A stretch of 64,000 bases of DNA, taken from contig OZ037768.1 in assembly GCA_964035545.1 (NCBI GenBank), forward strand, positions 1,601,501 to 1,665,500, read 5' to 3'. The DNA is from Bugula neritina. Lineage: Eukaryota > Bryozoa > Gymnolaemata > Cheilostomatida > Bugulidae. Within the stretch, counting starts at the first letter, position 1. Every line of letters starts with the position of its first letter. The notes under the pieces were generated by a model. That model was not told the origin of the DNA, ran no database searches, and worked only from the letters and a program-made list of their open reading frames with translations. The position numbers and the translations under genes are program-made. Below, piece after piece: positions 36,157-49,600 of this stretch.

Positions 36157-39100
36157 GCTTACTAGTATCTTAGCTCAGACTCTACAAACATATTTTAATA
36201 ATCTAGTGAGTGTAGCGCATGAGTGAATAAATGAGTGAGTGAGTGAGCCAGTAAGTTAATGAGAGAGTAAGTGAGCTAGTTGGGGAGTGCAGTAAGTGAG
36301 TTATCGAGTGGGTGAGTGAGAAAATTCAAAATATAAGTTAGTAAACAAAACCTTTAGTTTCAACTAAGCAAAAATTTTAAAAGCTAGAGCAATTAATCTA
36401 CAAAGTTTACTATTCCGAGGACAATCTTTAAAGGTAAGTAGTTCAATAATAACATATGCACAGCTCATATAGTGCTAATATTAAATTACTGAAGGCTTTT
36501 GAAACTTGCAAATCAAAAGTTGAGAGTCTAGTAATCATTAGTGTAAAATTTTATTGACAGCAAACAAGACCAAAATTCAATTAAATCTTGAAAACTTATT
36601 TTAAACTAATTCAAAACTCATTTAAATTAAAAATACGCTTAATTTTATCCAGCTTTAATGTAGTAAAAGCAAGTTTTATATTTTAGCATTTTTTCTTTTT
36701 TTTTACTACTTCTATTTCTAAATTAATGCTACACATTTCAATAGCCGAAGTTAGTCTCAGTCTGACTTAATCTGATGTAATGAATAGCAAATTGCTAAAC
36801 TAGTTGAAACGGCCGACAACCATTCAGTTTCACAAAGTAAAAAAGTAAGTGGCAATCATGATGAGTTTCAATAATCAGTATGGCATCATCTGCAAGACTG
36901 CAAAGACCTCACTTTGAGTAAATTGAAAGTGACAATCACAATGGGCAATTATTATTTCGACAAATACAATATCATTATTATAAAAAATTATAAATATTTA
37001 AATAATGACATTCAATTTCATATTAATAAATGATATTTAAAAAGAATTATTATTAAAATAAATGCTACATTGAAATCAATAATATTATTGTTAATTATGA
37101 TATTAAACTTAATATAAATATTATCATTATGTTCATTCATCATTTTACGGTTTAAAAATAATGTTTTGTGTACGAAACGACAGGAACCCATGGCCATACT
37201 AATACAAATACCAAGTCTAAACTGTAATTTAATCGACTAAATCTAATACTAATAGTAACACTCATACTAAGACTAAGAGACAATAACTATAACTATAAGC
37301 ATACTCGCCTTTTAAATAATAAATAGTCGACTAGTTAATTATTAATAGTTGACTTATGACTACACTAACAGTAAGTCCAACTTCTAAATCTACAAGTTAG
37401 AGTAAGAGCTCCGCTAATACTAATAGTAATAGTAATGGTGAAACTGAAATACTTTAACTTTATCATTATGATTATTTTCTCAAAGTGATAAGACTAAGAG
37501 CACAAGGATTGAAATTCAAATAGTAATACGGTTATAAGTAATAACTTATAAGTAAACATAACTATGAACTGTTGGTGCTATATTTATAGTTATTCACTTA
37601 GTTATTCGCTTTGAGCTATACTTGATCTTTTTCATATTGTTATTCACTGTAAGTGTATTATTTGAGTTACTCATCGAAGTATAATTTACTATGAGTATGT
37701 AGTCCCGAAAGCTTGCAAAAACTGGTTGAAGCAGCACCGAGTTGGTGGTCACTGAGTTTAGGTATTGATGTGTCTACGAATAAGTTACCCTAGATTTGTG
37801 CTGCTTTTAGCAATATTCTAATTTTGTACAAATTAGCCTTGGATTCTGCATGCAGTTTGCCGCTTCGAAGTTTTCAATAATTTTTATGGGAAATCACAGT
37901 CTGGTTATAAAAACAAGTATCTACTGCTATGTGTATCAAAAGTACAAACAGTGAAATGAAATATTATTATATATACAGTATGTAGGGTTTTCGTTCAATG
38001 GTTACAAATCAAAGTTGACGTCAATGGCGCTTTTGACTTTCACTATGTTATATTGGGATATGCAGTTTGGAGTTATTGCATCTCACCGAATAATGTAATT
38101 GGGTTGTAGCCTTCGGTTCAGCTTGAGGTCTGTAGATTGGTACTGGTTGCTTTGCTTGCGAGGTAACTCCAGCACCTGCTGTCAATTTGGGGGGGGGGGG
38201 GGTGAAGTTGAGACTTCGGGTTGGGGTATTTGTCTGTGGGTGCTCCCACTGAGCTGGAAAAGATGATATTATTGAGTTCATTAGGTGCTTCGCCGTCGAT
38301 GATCTGGGCCAGCACTCACTAATAAACGCTAACACTTTCTATTCTATTCAAACTTTATATTATTCTCTTTTTTCCACAATCTTTAATCACTCAATCTTCT
38401 CACTTTCTCTCATACACACTCTGTTTTATTTCTCCAACACTCACACAAGCTACACCCACGTTATATTATGTATGTTGATGCATATATTACAGAGTTGTGC
38501 ATTCCCTATACACACACACACGCAAGAGTAAAAGAAGACAACTACAACTAACTTACAAATTTAGATACAACAACTATGGAGACTTCATTACGCTGGTTGT
38601 CTGTGCCACTCTTTTATATATAAGTATAAAGGGAACGTTGGGTGCTTTTGTTATATTATTTGACTTTTTCATTTTAAATGTATAATTTTTTCAGTTTTGC
38701 TTATTGGTATGGCATCGCGAGCAAGCACACACTCACACGTATGAAAGCAACAATAAAGTGCATTAATCGGTAATTAAAATTTGGTTGTAGCAGTGCTGAC
38801 AGTGACAAGTACATTGGAAAGCTATTTTGTTTAAATTATATGTTTATTAGATGACTACATTGATATATTTTGCTCCACATTTAAAAGGTTAAAAGCTGTA
38901 CTACTTGTTGAATATAAAGTAAATTTGATAAAACTATAAGGCTTTATGTTTTTAAGAATTAAATAAAGCTCACTAACCATGATGCAAAAATCATCGATAA
39001 AACCTGTTTGTTAACTAAAAAATAACGAAAAGTAAAGAAAATGTAGTAAAATTAGAAAAATATTTAATTATTCAATTTTATTTGTTAAAAATTATTAGTT

Positions 39101-39236
39101 TTTAGCAAAAAAATACATTAGCGCAGCTATAATTTTATAAAATATGCTAAAATGCAGTGTATCCTAAATAAAGTAAAATGACCTGTTTATATTCAGGGTA
39201 CTTGACCCATTATCGCGGAAGAAGGCCTTTGGTTGC
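36157..39236. other. Spacer between EDC3 and the elongase gene
   Basis: No supported exon. The region 37110-37560 is another block of degenerate TAATAC/TTATCATTATGATTA repeats. A G14 homopolymer at 38189-38202 lies in a Pro-rich minus open frame (38048-38335) that I could not link to a gene. The 3' UTR of the elongase occupies the right part; a possible minus AATAAA is at 39077-39082. Confidence 0.4.
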
Positions 39237-40073
39237 TTATTGAGCTTTTCCCTGCTGTTTCTTTTTCTCTGTTAAAGATACAGCAGCCTGTGATGGCAGG
39301 TTGATGTAACTATCATAGAAAAACTTCGCAAATAAAACAAAGTAACTAAAATACATTACGAATGAATAGCCAATGTTTCTTATGGAAACTTCACAGTAAC
39401 GGCCTTGTTTTTTCACCGAGTAGACATAGAAGTTTATTAAGCAGCCTATCACCATTTGGATAAGTTGAAACAGTGTGATAGACATTCGAATTTTATTGGG
39501 AACCCGAATCTTCATGGCTCGAAGTGTGTAGTAGGAGTACATAATCGCATGAGCAGCAAAATTCAGACAAATAAACCAGCGGCCATAGGATATTTTATTG
39601 GGGAAGCTGTACCAAGTGTAAAGAAGAGCAGTGATATGGTGATACCAATGCAGAAATATAAGAGGCTTTTTTCTCAGCACAATGAACATCGTGTCTCCCA
39701 GTTCTATAATTTTTGACAATGTGAACAGTCCTGCCCAAAACTGAGTGGCCGGGTGCTCCATGTAACTAGCAACACACGAGGAGTGGTACAGCCCTTCGTA
39801 GCGAAGAACATGAATGATTTCTGGCCACATTCTAACTGTGCCAATCACACTAAACAACGCCAGCATGCCGCTCCACAAGGTGAGTGCCGAACTAAGATCG
39901 TACTTCTCTTTTCTTTGCATTATCCATTGAGCTCCAAATATGACGACTACATATACCAGAGACGACCACACGGAGAACATGTAGTGGTTCTTGACAAACT
40001 GCAGTAGAGTTCCATTGTCTAACTTTTCAAACTCAAATGCAGTCATATTGAATGGTTCTACAGTGCCTGCCAT
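39237..40073 (-). CDS. ELOVL6: Very-long-chain fatty acid elongase, ELOVL3/6 type
   Basis: Endoplasmic-reticulum 3-ketoacyl-CoA synthase that condenses malonyl-CoA with a fatty acyl-CoA, the first step of chain elongation. A single open frame encodes 278 aa, the usual ELO length, with about seven membrane segments. Family motifs are present: KIIELGDTMFIVLRKK (KxxExxDT), the catalytic histidine box HWYHH near residue 142, then HAIMYSYY, and a late QMVIGCLINF segment. HWYHH-TALLYTWYSF and VLRKKPLIFLHW point to the ELOVL3/ELOVL6 branch (saturated C12-C16 substrates). The C-terminus is Lys/Gln-rich (EKKKQQGKAQ) but lacks an exact KKxx signal. The bases just before the ATG read CTTGCAG|GGGATACAAC on minus, so a 5' UTR intron is likely even though the coding region has none. 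Confidence 0.9.
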   Translation of the reverse strand: MAGTVEPFNMTAFEFEKLDNGTLLQFVKNHYMFSVWSSLVYVVVIFGAQWIMQRKEKYDLSSALTLWSGMLALFSVIGTVRMWPEIIHVLRYEGLYHSSCVASYMEHPATQFWAGLFTLSKIIELGDTMFIVLRKKPLIFLHWYHHITALLYTWYSFPNKISYGRWFICLNFAAHAIMYSYYTLRAMKIRVPNKIRMSITLFQLIQMVIGCLINFYVYSVKKQGRYCEVSIRNIGYSFVMYFSYFVLFAKFFYDSYINLPSQAAVSLTEKKKQQGKAQ

Positions 40074-41061
40074 GTTGTATCCCCTGCAAGGAGCAAAGCA
40101 TTTCTAATAGCCTAACAGTGCAGAAACAGACTATTCAAGGACCAGATTATTAGTATAAGCACTAATCAGTAATAGACAGCATGTAATGTAACTTCTGAGG
40201 AGAGCACAGACTCAGCAGCCCACAACTCAAGAGTCTCTAATAGAAACGGCAAAGTAAACAGGTCTAACTTCAAGAGGATATGCAATAAAGAATATAATTG
40301 AAACTTTTCTAATTAAACTAACTTTTACTAAACACCAGTAGCTAACAGCTGTTAAAATAAAAATACGTCAGATTCAGTTACACTTACTTGCCTATATTAT
40401 AATTTTTCAGCTAGATGTTAATATACTCATACTGACTGCTGCTCATAAATGCAGGTAAAAACTGAAACTTGGCTAATCAAATTTTCAACATGAACAGAAA
40501 AGATTTAGATTATATTTATCAAAACCTCAAATTTGTTCATTTAGTTAGTAATAATGATAATGATAATACTTGGTTGACATTGGAGTCGAGGTGACAACTC
40601 TACTAATAGGTTCCCGTTTAGTACTTCCCAAAAAACATATAAATTCATCACAAGTTGAAATAATGTTTTCACAAGCTTCTACAGTCTAAATGTCTTGAGT
40701 GAAGTGTTTAGACTCAAGACTTTACTCTTTAGAGTTAAGTGAAGAGTCAAGACCAAGAAGATAAAGATCTAACCACAAAAACAAACATCAAAGCTGTAAC
40801 TTAAACTATAAGTATAACCTAATAGTAATTCATTGATTCACAATAAATATTACCTCACTCACCACAAAGGCAAAGTATAATGATAATCCCGCTTGCCAGG
40901 CTTCGGCTAACACCATATGATATGCCTGTGGGGCAATAGAATACTGAATAAATTTTCTATTGATGTTCATGTTGATGATAACAACTTAGCCCTCATAGTC
41001 ATACCTAAGGGCTAAGGCTAAGCCTAATGAACTGGAAAATATTTTTGGTTCAGTGCCCATA
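40074..41061. other. Upstream side of the elongase gene
   Basis: Likely intron behind a 5' UTR exon, given the acceptor directly before the ATG. A short repeat of AAGACTCAAGACTTTACTC-type words lies near 40690-40760. No coding sequence is seen. Confidence 0.35.
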
Positions 41062-41977
41062 CACTGCGTTTCCATACACTGCGTTTCCATTATCGCATTA
41101 TGCGAATGGATTTGCTCATTCGCCCTATGGAAACAGTTGCATCGAAGCAAAACCGCAGCCGGAAATTACACCGAACGGCTCCTTCGATGAAAATTTTCCT
41201 TCGCATTATGCGCATCATGGAAATGGTTCCTTCGGTTAAATCGAATGAAACCTTTTGTGTCGGAGGCAGAGATCAGCACTTGTGGCGGCTAGTTACATAG
41301 TTACGCGATGTAAACAATAATTATAAGTTACAACCTACGCTAAAGTGTACTATGACTTTTAAAAATTTAAATTTTTTTATTTATCCTAGCTGCTATTATT
41401 TAGAATAATTACTAATCATCTTAAATTTTGTAAAACTTTTCTGCAAGCCAAAGCTTTCTTGAGCTAAAAATAAGTTGACAGCTATTTTCATTTTGAAAAT
41501 TTAAATTACTTTTAAGCTTTAGTTTATCGATCAAGAAATACTTTATCATTATGCTTTCATTGGTTTATGTTTTTTTTATTTCAAATAAACTGACTCAAAG
41601 TTTGTGTATTTAATTGATTTAATCTATCAAAAATGGGGACAGAATTAAAAAATTGTCGTTGTGCATGAACTCAAACTCAAAGTTGGCCATATTAATTATA
41701 ATTTTAGTTCAGCCGTCACAGTTGCAAAGAGAAGATAACTTCGTACGGATTGCATAGGAACGTGTGGTTTTTCCTTCGATGTAATCCGTACGGGCATCCG
41801 TACGCATTCATTCGCCTTCATGGAAACGCAGTGATTATCGCATTATGCGAATGGATTTTTTCATTCGGCTAATGGAAACAGTTATATCGAATGAAACCGC
41901 AACTATAAGTTAATGCAAACCACAAATAATCCGTACGGGAATTCGTTCGCATTATGCGCAGTCATGGAAACGCAGTG
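41062..41977. mobile_element. Tandem or nested MITE pair with CACTGCGTTTCCATG ends
   Basis: CACTGCGTTTCCAT occurs at 41062 and 41077. Its reverse complement CATGGAAACGCAGTG ends at 41833 and again at 41977. Inside, the phrase TATCGCATTATGCGAATGGA starts both at 41091 and just after 41833, and GCATTATGCGCA(T/G) precedes the right ends. The layout fits one full element (about 41077-41833) followed by a partial second copy (41834-41977). TATGGAAACAG and TCCGTACGG(G/A) words recur throughout. There is no coding capacity. The termini resemble those of the 789-bp MITE at 19030. Confidence 0.75.
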
Positions 41978-42163
41978 ATTTACTGACCTTCTATGGTGCC
42001 ATACCAACGGTGTAACGTTATTATATTTAAATACCGTGTTGCAGTAGACAAACGCAAGCTTGTAGTCACTGAACTGGAAATAATAACTTTTTCCAGTTCA
42101 TTGCTTGTAGTAGTTAAAAGTCATTCTGCATGTATCAAATAATAGTACTATGATTATCTAGTA

Positions 42164-43258
42164 CAGTGGTTCCCAATTTTTTTTCATACTATTCACCCCC
42201 CCTTTCATAAATGCTGACTATTAATTTCCTCCCTTTCGAAAAGTGAATAAAATGTATGACTGACATAATGTTGATATAATTATGATACAATGCAATATAT
42301 TTTGTTATATCATATTTGCATATAAAATAATTATCATAATAGTTATATCATTGTTGTTATTGTTATGTTATAAAGCACAGAGCTTCATTGCTGAATTGTG
42401 AGCCAACTCAGTGAAATCCTTCTGTAATTTCTGAAATCTTTGAGGGTTGCAATGGGTCACATGTCAAGTTAAGAATCTAGCTCTTTCTTTTTGTGAGGTA
42501 GCTCAGAGAAATACCATTAAAACTCCATTAAGAGTTCAAAGAGATGCTCAGAAGCTTTTTTGAAAAATGATCTGGAACAGGTGGTGTCCGGTAAAAATGG
42601 CACAGGTAAAAATGGCACAGGTAATAATGGCACAAATAAAAAATTAGGTAAAAATTGCATATTTTCAATACTAGGATTAAAGATTTGAGTTGAGAGTTAG
42701 GAGTTCAGGATTGAGGGTTTGGGTTTTGGGAAAATTCAACACCAGTGTGCCATTTTTACCTAAAATCGGAACATGCTTTTCTCCTATAAGAGTTCATTGA
42801 GTGTGGGGAAAGACACCATGTTGTTGATAGAAACACCACCACTATAGTGCAACTTTAAAAACATTGATGCTGCTATGAAAAGCAATGAGATGATGACTGT
42901 GCTTCTGTATTTTTAGGTTAGAAATATTTAGTGCAGCAAATATATTCATTAGGTAAGTAGTACACAGCTCATCGAGATTGACTTACATGGCTGCTAAAAG
43001 TTGGCCTGTTTGTTTTTGCAAATTTTTCGACCTCCATTTGAAGTAGCACAGAGAGCAGTTAGAGTAGAAACCAACTAAGATTGCAGAATATGGTCTGGTT
43101 AAATAGATGAACTAAGATGAAGGTTTATAGATATACATGGAACTTGCAGGAGCTCAAAAAGCCCTCAACAAACTGCGTAAATTTTTCAAAATTCAAATTC
43201 CCCCTAAAATGTCCATATTCCCCCTAGGGAGGAATTCCCCCCAGGCTGGGAACCACTG
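42164..43258. mobile_element. Non-autonomous hAT transposon, 1095 bp
   Basis: The left end CAGTGGTTCCCA and the right end TGGGAACCACTG are exact 12-bp terminal inverted repeats of hAT type. Both flanks carry the same 8-bp duplication ATCTAGTA (42156-42163 and 43259-43266), the length expected for hAT. No transposase frame is open; the C-rich subterminal blocks (ATTCACCCCCCC on the left, TTCCCCCT on the right) are typical of decayed copies. A smaller inverted pair (GGTAAAAATGGCAC at about 42591 and GTGCCATTTTTACC at about 42747) suggests an insertion inside it. Confidence 0.92.
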
Positions 43259-43490
43259 ATCTAGTAGAAAGGTATATTTTTGAGTTCGTTGGAACCAAAG
43301 GGTCAATAGATCACGCTGGTGGAAACATGTTATTGGGTAACTAGTGACAGTCTAACTTCTAAGCCCTAAGGCCTAAGCGGCATATCAACCAAGAGTAAGG
43401 CACCAACAACTCCAACTACTATGATAAAAAGCAGTTTTCTGAAGTTGTCTTCTTAGTATAAAATAAAGTTATTTCAAATAACGCATTACA

Positions 43491-43500
43491 CACTTCCGGT
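43491..43500. promoter_or_regulatory. ETS-type core promoter site upstream of SFSWAP
   Basis: CACTTCCGGT, reverse complement ACCGGAAGTG, is a full ETS/GABP-type site 148 bases before the SFSWAP ATG. Such sites are common in housekeeping and bidirectional promoters. The elongase gene runs the other way, but 3.4 kb distant and beyond two transposons. Confidence 0.45.
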
Positions 43501-43647
43501 TTTCGTAACGACTTTCAATTATCTATGCACTATTTGTTGTAATTTAACAAAATGAAAATTTATGTATAACTTTTACTTGTAATTAGAATTTACTACCTTC
43601 ACGCTTGTTTTAGCACAATAAGCCTCTTCTCTTAAATATTTTCGGCA

Positions 43648-46600
43648 ATGGCTTTTTTACTTCATCCTAATAATACTGCAAGTGACAGAGACTCTCCAGC
43701 TGCTGTTGAAGGACATCAAAATGAAAATTTGCTCGTATTTGGCTACCACTGCAAACTATTTCGAGATGATGATAAAGCATTAGAAATTGATGCCGGAGCA
43801 CACTTGATACCATGGATGGGAGATGAGAGCCTGAAGATTGACAGGTCGGTGGAAAGTTGATCTGATGCGCTCCCATTAGCATAATCATAATGATTATGTA
43901 TCAGATTCAGTCTCAGATAAACTCATAATCATGTTTATTTTAGTTGTCTTCACTTTCAGTCTGCGTCTTTACCGTGACGTTGAAGATGTCAAACTCAAAC
44001 TGAAATTTAAATTCTAATTGAAATATTATTAAAGTAAAGGTCGCGAAAACTGACAAGTCAATATGGACAGTAACTCAAAAGCTGTCAGATTTATAAGATA
44101 CTCACTCAGTCACTCTCATTCTGGTTCGTGAACCAAAGATGACGGTCACAGTGACTCTCAGAACATTGTTGATTCTGTCAAAGTTATAAGCTCATCATTT
44201 GATAGTTACTGAGTACTTCAACTTCTAGTATTGGCTAAAATACACTAGTTATATGTGTGACACCTAGCTCACCAAACTCTGAAGATGACATTTTGATTTG
44301 AATGTAAATGATAAGCTGAAAATGGGATCAAATTTTAAAGCCAGGTCTAATGGCAGACGCCGAGCTTATATATAACTGAGATAACATCTAGTAAAAAACC
44401 TATTCATTTGAAATACAATTATGCTTATTTCCCCACAAATTTTATTTACAGCAGTTCAAATTGTAATTCAATTTTTGAACATTGGTAACAAGATCTTTTT
44501 TCTTTGGGCATCAGTTTATCACCAGTAAGAGAGTAAATTAAGAATTTTTTGTCATACTAAATATCTTTTTAGCTGTAAGTTGAATTCTATATCAGAATTT
44601 TTTGAAAATTTATTTCCGTTTGAAAGAAGAAGGTGAGCAAAGTAACTGTGCAACGGCACGGTGCATAGGTTGTCAAAGGAGCCCTTACTAATCTCTTTCA
44701 ATTAGTTTACTACCATCAGGTCCGATTGCAATTGATGAGTGCTGCCACAATATCTCATCTATTAAAGAATATTGTGGGTTTCTTGCCCACGCTAGCAATC
44801 TTTACCGGCTCTGTCCGGTTTGCTGCACAGATTGGAGTTGGCTTGGTGGACGGCTGAACACGTAAAATGGGTAATGTAAAGATTGATTACGTACAGTGAG
44901 GCAGCTTTCAGTTGTCTGACATACTTATATTTGTCTATTACTCATTTGTCTGGTTATGAATCATTTTTAGTTATAGTTCCTGCACTCTTGCTGTTCCTAA
45001 CTATACAGGTTATACTGTTTGAACTGTAAAATAACTTATAAATATGTATTATTAATCTGCTTGTACTTTGCATACAATAACTGGGGTGTGTTTGGTTGTG
45101 CAGGTATGATGGGCGTGGTCACTTGTTTGACCTTGAACCTTACGACGCTGACAACGTACGAGATAGTGAGCTGAGTAGTGAGGAGATACGAATTGAAAGA
45201 CTGTGTGAGGAAGAGCGCTACTTGGAGCTGCACACAGATCTGGCAGAGAAGGCTATCCAGGAAGGTACGTCGTGTCACAGTATTTTATAACTCTGTCTCT
45301 TGTAGTTACTGGAGTGTCCCTTGTTCAGTTGCCTGCATCTACGTGGTCTCTTCCACTCTTTCTTTAAATCCCTTTCTTCTCCCCCCCCCCCATCCCCTCT
45401 ATTCCCTTCCCCCCTTTCTCTCTCAATAGCTCTCGCTCCTTTCTTTTCCTCCCCCCTTTCTCTCCCTCTCTTTCTCTCTCTATATATATATATCTCTCTC
45501 TTTCTCTCCTGCTGATGCAAATAGTTGATTTACAATCCACCTGAAAGTATTTTCAAAGTTGATTTGGATGAGAAATGAGCTAGTGAGTAGATAGTAGATG
45601 CATCTTCTTAGTGATCACATATATCTAAGAAGGCATACAGCTGGTTTATGTTGTTTCAGAGGAAGAGATTAAAAGACTGAACATGGAGTTGGCAGAGTCT
45701 GGAGGTTATCAAGCCGTAGGTTTCAGCTACGACCAGCCCAGCGCTACAGCAACTAGCGATGAACCGAGCGGTGAGTGAGAGATGCCTACAGCTCATCTCT
45801 ACGTTTCTGTCTGTTAATTCTGACATGTGAAATGTTTGTAAAGTATTTTCGTCTTTTAAATAATTTGTGAAAACTTTTACTAATTGATTCAAAGCGTTGG
45901 GTTTTACCATGAGTCACGTCGTGTGCCTGTCATGTGACTGACATGTTTGTTTTGTGAATTCACCAGGAAACACAACCCCTAAAGAGGAAGAAGATGAGGA
46001 CTTGGAGTTTATCCCCCCTGCAGAGTTGTGTTTACCTGCAGCCATGACATACGTAAGTGTATTGTAACAGTGTGTTGGTATTCATGTCACTCAGTCAGGA
46101 GTTGTCTGTTCTTCTTGTCTGTAATAAACTGGAAGAGGTTTAATTTTATGTATAAATCAAATAGAACTGCTTTTAACAGCAAGCATGGTAGATGGACTGT
46201 GAGAATGAGTTATTTAACAGTTCTGGGAGTATAATAGGCGTGACCTTATTATATGATACCACCATGTGTAAGAATATATAAGATTCATAGCAAATCTAAT
46301 ATGCAGCAGTTTGTGGTTTAGATCCTGTTTTAAAGGCATTAGAAACTTGTTTGAAAGTATTAGATGAGTTCTGTTATGACGCCTCTGTACAGTAAAAGCT
46401 GCAAACTTGAGCTAAGAATTGTCAGCAGATTAATATTCGGGTATCAGTTGCCTGTCTACCTTGTGTTACCTTGTGTCATGTATTGGGAGTTTTCCTCTCC
46501 ACTCAATGGAATCGCAGCGTATATCTTCTGTATCTCTTCCCTTAGCCCAAGGGCACTAAACTCAATTCTCTGATTGAGAAGACGGCCAAGTTTGTCAGCT

Positions 46601-49600
46601 CCCATGGCGGTCAAATGGAGATCATGATTAAGACGAAACAGTCCAACAATCCGCAGTTCCAGTTTCTCAACTTTGAGCACCATCTCAACCCGTACTACAA
46701 GCACCAGGTGAGTTTTCTATCTTCTAATAACCAGAGCAAACAGTGGACAGCTACTCTTGCTGTAAAGATGCTAAGCTGTCAGTTCAAGGGGTGTATTATG
46801 GTCAGGGGGTTAATTACTATAGAGATATATTATATTACTATAGAGTTATATTATGTTACTATAGAATTATATTATATTACTATATAGAATTATATTATAT
46901 TACTATAGAGATATATTATGTTACTATAGAGATATATAATGTTACTATATAGATATATTATGCTACTATGTAGATATATTATGTTACTATGTAGATATAT
47001 TATGTTACTATAGAGATATATTATGTTTGTTTTCCATTTCAGGTGTACATGATAAAGAATGGCAGATATAACCCTGACATACACAACAAACCCCCTCCTC
47101 CACCCTCTAATACAAGTAGGTTACCTGACTCCTTACTAGACAAGTAGGTTACCTGACTCCTTACTAGACAAGTAGGTTACCTGACTCCTTACTAGACAAG
47201 TAGGTTACCTGACTCTTTACTAGACAAGTAGGTTACCTGACTCTTTACCAGACAAGTAGGTTACCTGACTCCTTACTAGACAAGTAGGTTACCTGACTCC
47301 TTACTAGACAAGTAGGTTACCTGACTCTTTACTAGACAAGTCTGCTAAATGTCTAGCTAGGTGTTCTTATTCGGTATTCTTAGCAAAAGCTGAAGGCCTA
47401 CATGTTTTGATACTAGATACGTGTATAAGGAGTTACCTTCTCTTTGTCATTTTGCTTCAATTAGTTTGTGAGATAACAAAAGTAAATATATACTCAGAGC
47501 CATAGCCTAAGTTTCCTTCTTGCTCTCTATAGTCGGGTGGTTGATCTACTACTCGGGGTTACATGTTTATCTTACTCATGGAGTAGAGTGGATGAGTAAC
47601 GGAGCTTGTTGTACTCTGCAGTGGATTCTAGTAATGACAGCGAGGATGAAGGGGACTCCAGTGGATACCTCCACCCGAGTCTACTCGCTGCCAAGACAGC
47701 GCCGTCTACCCACCAATCAGAGCTCACCTCCTTGCCTCACGTCCAGTACACGCAGTCTCAGCTGGAGAACACCTCCTACGGCAGACTGCTGAAGAAGATC
47801 TCCATCAACCAGCCTCTGATGTCTAACAGTCCTCAGCGTATCAGCACACCGACCTTCAGGTGACCTTCCTTCACCCTCTACTCGTATACATGTATACACT
47901 GTCATAGTACTACCCTGTAGTATAGTGTTACACTACAGTTTAGTAACGCAGTATTACACTGTAACGTAGTTCTCTTGATTATTGCAACGGGGCATTTAAT
48001 CGCTGACCAATTAGGAAATATTGTTGTGAATTATTTTACTCAGCAGCTGCATGACTGATGAATTATAACAGGGGTGGCTCTCTCCAGGGGGTTATTCTGT
48101 CATGGCCAACCCCAGTGTTGACTAGTCCTATGAGTAGTGTGGTTACCAGTTACTAGCACTAGTCAATGTACTGTGAATGGTACTATTACCTAGTTATAGT
48201 TATTAGAATAAGGTAACTGGAAATCAAACTCGTACTATGGGAAGATAACTCTCATAGCTTTCAGTCATAATTATTCTCTGAATTGGAGTGTATTCCACAG
48301 TACACGATGTATTCCACAGTACAAGATGTATTCCACAGTACACAATGTATTCTACAGTACACGTTGTATTACACAGTACACGATGTATTCCACAGTACAC
48401 GATGTATTCCACAGTACACAATGTATTCTACAGTACACGTTGTATTACACAGTACACGATGTATTCCACAGTACACGATGTATTCCACAGTACACGATGT
48501 ATTCCACAGTACACGATGTATTACATTCATACTCTTTTCAGTACACATTGATTATTTCTCCTTGTTATTTTCTGCAATAATTCTGCATGTCACATTTTCA
48601 CTGAGTTCTCATCTGCTTTGGTGTTTGGATGTATACGGATCTCTTCAACACAGCTGGTCATGTGATGCGTACGTTCACAATCTCATACCTGGCCGCATCA
48701 CATGACTCATCCTTTCACATCGTCCTCCGCAATGAATCAACCTGACTTCGCTCTGATCATTTATTTCTCATTTGTAACCGAAATAAATTATATTTGGTAA
48801 TCTGCCTACAAATAAATTTAAATAGCTGAATATTTCAACTTGAAACGTTTGCTTCCTGTCTGTTAGTCAGCTGGTGATACTGACATGTTTGGTGTTGAGT
48901 TATCTACCGGATTACGTGTAGAAGAGGGTGCTGCAGTTATATATCAGATGTGTGCATTCATAGCAGTGACTTGCCAACTCGTTCACATATCTGAGGGAAT
49001 GATGCGCGTCACTCGAAGAAGACTCGTATTGATTTATTGCACGTCGTAGTGGCAGTGTGCCATCACATCGTGTTTGAAGATTACTCCATTTACCAGGTTA
49101 CCAGGCAATCAATTTGGATTAATTTTGTTTTTCTCTTCATTTGACAAACGATTTGTAGTTGTTAAATTTGGGTGTTTTAAGCCAGGTGACATAATTTTTA
49201 TGTCATTTTAAATTAATTTTAGATTTAATTGGCGATGGCAATCGCATTAACCCCCACTTCTCTACAGTCTTTATTCCAACTGTTTTTCCTAAGAAAAATA
49301 TCTCAGATTTTTCCGTCCAACCCAGTTATAAGGATTCCTTGTCTGTTATTTATTGAAATTTGTATTTCACGAAGTAATTTCCTCTGTTTCTCTAGTGACA
49401 CGGATAGCAATAGTCAGCCCGTTGCCAGTGAAGGGGCCGTATCAGCCGCCACCCACCAATATGCTCACACAGGGGAGGCCACTGAGGCTAACGGCTACTC
49501 GTACAGCGCAGATGCTGCCGCCTACTACTCTAACTATTATAATACCTACGATGTGGAGCCAGCCTCTAGCAGGTAAAGTTACCTGCACACTGTCTACCTG

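Noticed and set aside
38048-38335. Pro-rich minus open frame with a G14 homopolymer
   Set aside because: No partner exon, no recognised family, and frame depends on homopolymer length; may be coding but cannot be supported.
45275-45520. Arg/Glu-rich minus frame and Ser/Pro/Leu-rich plus frame
   Set aside because: Both come from a CT-rich polypyrimidine tract in SFSWAP intron 2.
48283-48705. Open frames rich in [13 protein letters not shown]-like repeats
   Set aside because: Translations of a 19-bp minisatellite in SFSWAP intron 7.
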